Source of the DNA: Dendrophyllia cribrosa
Taxonomy: Eukaryota; Cnidaria; Anthozoa; Scleractinia; Dendrophylliidae
Direction: 5' to 3'
DNA: 64,000 nt
Assembly (NCBI GenBank): GCA_024195265.1
Contig: JAJLRJ010000008.1
Span: forward strand, 8,341,488 to 8,405,487
The position numbers and the translations under genes are program-made. The notes under the pieces were generated by a model. That model was not told the DNA's origin. It saw nothing but the letters and a program-made list of their open reading frames with translations, and did no database searches. Below, one piece after another: positions 61,101-64,000 of this stretch (its first letter is position 1; every line of letters begins with the position of its first letter).

Positions 61101-62543
61101 TGCTGCCATGTTTGTTAATATGTCGTGCTTAATAAAGCGTGCCGTTGCAATAAAAAGAGTCCGCCAAAACATGAGCCCGCTTAAACAATTTAAAGGAGCT
61201 ATGTCATGGTGATTTTGAGGTTTTCGGGTCAAAACCGTCGCAAATTAAAACTAAGTACCTTTGTCGTACATGAAATGCTTAAAGAACACTAACAGGAAGA
61301 TATCAAGTGAATTTTAGCAGAGAAAATAAACCATAATCGGAGTTTTAGCAAATTTTCTAAGACACAAGCGATAAACTTGAAAAAATTGGCCCAATTTTTT
61401 CAAGATGTAATCCATTTCCATCCTGGCCATCTGCAGCCCAAGACACCTATTTTTACTTTTAGAGCACTAGTAGAATAATTTTAAACAAAACTGGATTCTT
61501 ATTTTTGGAATTTCACTGATATAAAGATGTATTTTGGCTTTTTAAAGTAACGCTAAAAATGGTGACAAAGCCCCTTTAAGAGCCCGCCAAAAAAAAAAGA
61601 TAGCTCACCTATATGATAGCCCGCCCATGTAAAGGCGGGCTATGTGTTAGCCCGGCTGGGAGGGTGACCCTGGTACCCGGGTCACCCTCCCTCCATGTAA
61701 ACAGGCCCTAATTCACAAAAAGCAGCACTGAAAGTAGTCTCCCACGCAGCCGTTATTTGTCTCGTCGCGCAATGAGGAGGAGCGTTGCGTGACGAGACAA
61801 ATAACGGCTGCGTGGGAGACTACACTGAAAGAAAGGGCTGTTCAATAGCTGTCATGTAATAAACTGTGTCACGAGAATTTAAAGTACTGCTCAGCAGAAA
61901 AATACTGGTAATTAATATTAGCTTTCTTGAATTGTTACTCTTGCATCCACATAACAATCTTGCATCTTTTAGGGTTCTGTTGAGTCTCAAGAGTAAAAAA
62001 CTACTTCAAGTCGACTTCTTCACCATTGACCTCTTATTATTATGTAATACGATATTCTTAGGTGCCATCCTTAAAGTCCGCAACGATGGAAGTTTGATGC
62101 CGAAGTTAACACACTCTATGAGCGTATCCGCTGCTGACAAAATCCACGATTTCGAACAGGAAGACCAAGTTTTTATCTACATACTTCCAAGAAACGACGA
62201 CAAACTATGGCTGGGCGGCCTGGTGCAACCCAACCAGTGGGACAGAAATCTCACGCTGCATTCTCCATCAATCAGAACAATGTTTGACAAGGTCAAAGAG
62301 TTCTACCCGCCTTTGCGAAACTATGGAGACGACGACGTGGAAGAAGTGCTGGTAGGCCTGCGGCCTGCTCGAAAAGGCGGCAATATTCGTTTGGAGTGGG
62401 ATCCTGTGTCACCTTCTGTTCTGCATAACTATGGACACGGGGGTGCAGGGGTTACTCTTTCCTGGGGGTGTGCCAAAGAAGTCTGCACCATGGTGGACCA
62501 CGCCTTAAAAAGGCATAGATTGATTTATGTCTCAAAGCTGTAA
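54084..62543 (+). CDS. DAO-C: FAD-dependent D-amino-acid oxidase-like, 5 exons, 400 aa, complete
   Basis: Exons: 54084-54131, 55710-55789, 58500-58837, 59881-60135, 62062-62543; GT/AG throughout and phases 0, 2, 1, 1 fit, for 1203 nt including stop. Exon 1 encodes a 16-residue leader (MALQLTAVPTYSKTLR) before the Rossmann motif VLIIGAGVIGMTCA. Then SEIAGALWEWPP (family SDVAAG region), LIINCSGLSAKELAG, YILPRNDDKLWLGGLVQP (the Tyr and LGG of the active-site strand), VGLRPARKGGNIRLEWDP (substrate Arg) and NYGHGGAGVTLSWG, the canonical FAD-contacting loop. C-terminal SKL is the consensus PTS1, so the enzyme should be peroxisomal. 400 residues compares with about 340-350 for vertebrate DAO and DDO; the extra length is the leader and insertions in exon 3. 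Exon 3 spans what are four exons in DAO-A, and exon 5 joins two. Substrate is not certain. Confidence 0.9.
55085..55121. repeat. (TA)n microsatellite
   Basis: About 18 TA units in intron 1 of DAO-C. Confidence 0.95.
55245..55435. mobile_element. Fragment of the TTTAAAGGGGCATTGTC family
   Basis: ATTTCCATCCTGGTCATCCG and CTTTCAAAGTGATACTA match the right half of the intact copy at 45499-45892. The ends are lost. Confidence 0.6.
55800..56774. other. DAO-C intron 2, left part; nothing recognised
   Basis: AT-rich intron DNA. A minus-strand frame at 56367-56669 has no known domain and no splice context. I do not call a gene. Confidence 0.4.
56775..56922. mobile_element. 148-bp MITE, GGCCCCGGTTGTTC family, copy 1
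   Basis: The ends GGCCCCGGTTGTTCAAAAGG and (mirrored) GGCCCCGGTTGTCAAAAGGT match, followed by GTGGATAGCGCTATCCACTG and its mirror. A second copy lies at 60334-60480. Confidence 0.85.
57148..57782. mobile_element. 635-bp element with CCCTCGG ends and G/C tracts
   Basis: TAACCCTCGGACGTACACG at the left and (mirrored) TAACCCTCGGTCGTACAAGG at the right are inverted. Poly-G and poly-C runs lie just inside both ends, as in 4604-5198, and the body shares AAGATGGCCACCATCTTGGA and a CATAGCAACC motif. The plus-strand frames at 57208-57710 read through it and are not genes. Confidence 0.7.
57783..58440. other. DAO-C intron 2, right part; nothing recognised
   Basis: Ordinary intron DNA with a short hairpin-like pair around 58000-58215 (GGTTTAGATTTG and CAAATCTAAACC). 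No exon between 55789 and 58500 is needed to keep the oxidase frame. Confidence 0.45.
58986..59369. mobile_element. ACCGCGGTC-ended MITE, copy 2 (DAO-C intron 3)
   Basis: It starts ACCGCGGTCGAACG and ends CGTTTGACCGCGGT. The body matches 50242-50614 along its whole length with modest divergence. Followed by a CCCAGGGTCCTCTCT patch that recalls the hairpin at 62917-62990. Confidence 0.8.
60334..60480. mobile_element. 147-bp MITE, GGCCCCGGTTGTTC family, copy 2 (DAO-C intron 4)
   Basis: GGCCCTGGTTGTTCAAAAGG at the left mirrors CCTTTTGAACAACCGGGGCC at the right, with GTGGATAGCGCTATCCACCG inside. Same design as copy 1. Confidence 0.85.
60787..61708. mobile_element. 922-bp element with GGGCCTGTTTACATGG ends (DAO-C intron 4)
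   Basis: The left end AGGGCCTGTTTACATGGAGG with GAGGGTGACCCGGGTA is mirrored at the right by TACCCGGGTCACCCTC and CCTCCATGTAAACAGGCCCT; TA lies on both sides. Internal subterminal repeats use AGGGTCACCCTCCTAG and GGCGGGCTAT. The MITE at 61189-61579 is inserted within. No transposase frame. Confidence 0.8.
61189..61579. mobile_element. About 390-bp MITE, TTTAAAGGGGCATTGTC family, copy 2
   Basis: It starts TTTAAAGGAGCTATGTCATG and ends GGTGACAAAGCCCCTTTAA. ACTTGAAAAAATTGGCC and GTAATCCATTTCCATCCTGG are shared with 45499-45892. Nested in the element at 60787-61708. Confidence 0.75.
61734..61823. repeat. Hairpin with about 39-bp near-perfect arms
   Basis: GTAGTCTCCCACGCAGCCGT, TATTTGTCTCGTCGCGCAA and their mirror surround a short GAGGAGGAG loop. 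Only one or two mismatches. Confidence 0.9.
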
Positions 62544-63470
62544 ATCGTAAAAAAAGAATTTATTTAATTTAAATAGACGTAAACGGATATTAGAAATTAT
62601 CACTGTGTAAATAGCGTATTAAAAAAAAAATATTGTAGCCTGCAGGTCAGGCATTATTACGCGCAAAAATTAGGCAACGAAGCCTTATTTGTTTTTGGAA
62701 AAAAGGTGTAATTTGCAAACTACATAAGGATTTTTCTAGTAAAATTAGTCCAAAAATTCAAACATGAGAGAAATTAGTCTAGCTGGTTAAATTTTAGTGG
62801 AAAAGAAATAATTTTAAAGAAAACTAAGAAAGAATAGAAAATGCACTTGCACTTACACACAAACAAGAAAAAAAGTGTAACAAAACGAAAGAAAACAACA
62901 ACAACAGGTCAGATAACAACCTTGTTCCCAGAGTCTCTCATCTTCCCGCTCCAGGAGGCGGGAAGATGAGAGACCCTGGGAACGAGGTTGGTCAGACAAA
63001 GAAAATCGTTATTTAGGTGTAAAGGCTCAGGTAGTCAGATCGATCCTGGATGAATTTTTCGACTTTCTGACTGTATCAGTTTGTTTAAAAAAAGAACTCG
63101 CTGCACTGCAGTTAAAATTGATCTTTATAACACAAATAAAAGTAATGTTTGACTTTCAAAAGGAGGAGACACAATTTTTGTCTTTAAACTAGCGCCTCGT
63201 GTGGAAAACTTGTTTAAATCTGTTGGATGGTGCGTGTTGAACCATTGTAAATTAAAATTTCCGGGCATTACAAGAAATAGCACAGGTAACGCAAGCTATA
63301 TGTGTTTGAGTGTCGCAGTAGGCATTACAAACAGCGAAATTATAAGGATTTGTATGGGAAAAAACGGTTCATTCTAGGAGCTAAAAAATATGTACAAGAT
63401 TTCAATAAAAATTGCCTACCTTACTTTGCTTGTGTGTTTCCTTGTCTCCTGGGTGGTTTTTAGAGCGATT
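62544..63470. other. DAO-C 3' flank with a hairpin at 62917-62990
   Basis: Downstream of the DAO-C stop; no AATAAA-type poly(A) signal stands out in the first 100 bp, although AAAAAAAATATTG is present. The hairpin CAACCTTGTTCCCAGAGTCT with CTCATCTTCCCGC and its mirror spans 62917-62990. No gene. Confidence 0.55.
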
Positions 63471-63592
63471 TAGAGCGTTTCCAGGCCAGCGAGTTTTATT
63501 ATTTACATCGCTTTCTCTCTATATATCAAACCAGAAGCTTATTACGTATCTGTTATGAGCTTCTGATCAAACTTACTGGAAACGCTCACAGT
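63471..63592. repeat. Inverted repeat, about 122 bp
   Basis: GAGCGTTTCCAG and CTGGAAACGCTC are inverted; AGAAGCT/AGCTTCT pair inside. Possibly a small MITE. Confidence 0.55.
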
Positions 63593-63735
63593 TACTGTGA
63601 TACTCATATAGCTAGGGCTATACCTGTGGAAATAATCTGCTAATAAAGCAGCCTCCCAGCATGCATCGCTCCCGGCCGTTCACACGAACGCACCTTGCGG
63701 CCGGAAGCGATACTGAGAGGCGGCTATGCTGATTT

Positions 63736-63958
63736 CCCTTTCGTTAACGGTCGATGCCATTTTTAACGGTCGATGCCATAATTACCTTTTATTAAATTTT
63801 TCTTGGGTTTGCCGAATCAACCCAGTGGTGTAGTGGTAAGGGAGAGATGTTAGCATGCAGAGGTTCCGAGTTCGATTCTAGGTAATTAATTGCATTTTTC
63901 TTTTTCTGATAGAAAAAATAAGTGTCGCTACAATGGCATCGACCGTTTACGAAAGGGA
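63736..63958. mobile_element. Inverted-repeat element enclosing a tRNA-like sequence
   Basis: CCCTTTCGTTAACGGTCGAT with GCCATT at the left mirrors AATGGCATCGACCGTTTACG with AAAGGG at the right. A second copy of AACGGTCGATGCCAT follows the left arm. The tRNA-like patch 63821-63884 lies between the arms. Confidence 0.65.
63821..63884 (+). repeat. tRNA-derived sequence with pol III A and B boxes
   Basis: TGGTGTAGTGG at 63826-63836 matches an A box and GAGTTCGATTC at 63869-63879 a B box, about 32 bp apart as in a tRNA. The acceptor stem does not close, so this looks like a SINE head or a tRNA relic, not a working tRNA gene. Confidence 0.5.
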
Positions 63959-64000
63959 CAATTGCGGCGGCTATATTCGCAGCCCCAACGGGAAGTATGC

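Overview
This window is eukaryotic nuclear DNA, most likely from an anthozoan cnidarian such as a stony coral. The evidence is intron-rich genes with GT/AG junctions, a BEL/Pao LTR retrotransposon pair, and a very dense load of short inverted-repeat DNA transposons of types I associate with coral genomes. The cnidarian assignment is inference; metazoan is close to certain. There are no bacterial-style operons, and most open frames are chance or repeat-derived.

Layout. 1-1489: first coding exon of an acetyl-CoA synthetase on the minus strand; the rest of that gene lies to the left. 2538-2609: tRNA-Cys(GCA), minus strand. From about 2.6 kb to 62.5 kb, three plus-strand genes of the FAD-dependent D-amino-acid/D-aspartate oxidase family lie in a row: DAO-A (coding exons 3999-21202), DAO-B (39659-47631) and DAO-C (54084-62543). 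A and B have the same exon sizes and phases (one exon differs by 6 nt) and share flanking DNA on both sides, so they arose by segmental tandem duplication (unit A about 2623-36305, unit B about 38941-50070). C is a more distant paralogue with fewer introns and looks complete (400 aa). All three end in peroxisomal-type C-terminal tripeptides (AKL, ANL, SKL).

Downstream of DAO-A, inside unit A, lies a tandem BEL/Pao array (22343-34535): LTR-internal-LTR-internal-LTR with a period of 5962 bp. The LTRs look identical apart from the last base of LTR3. I found one synonymous difference between the internal regions, and both carry the same in-frame UAG and the same -1 frameshift in pol.

The rest is a mosaic of nested non-autonomous DNA transposons. 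They include five members of a palindromic GATCG-rich family with TWA-like 3-bp target duplications, one sitting in the loop of another; a 4.26-kb hAT-like element with 7-bp duplications holding a 1.5-kb element with telomere-like CTAAGACC repeats; TTAA-flanked elements; and many hairpins. Because DAO-A and DAO-B are recent duplicates, each often provides the empty site for insertions in the other. Intron 7 of A (7.9 kb) versus B (1.8 kb) is the clearest case.

Functionally, the oxidases would degrade D-amino acids in peroxisomes, producing H2O2, ammonia and 2-oxo acids. No new multi-gene system is evident. The most unusual features are the loss of the conserved glycine pair of the GHGG motif in A and B, the tandem BEL array with shared lesions, and the palindromic GATCG family.
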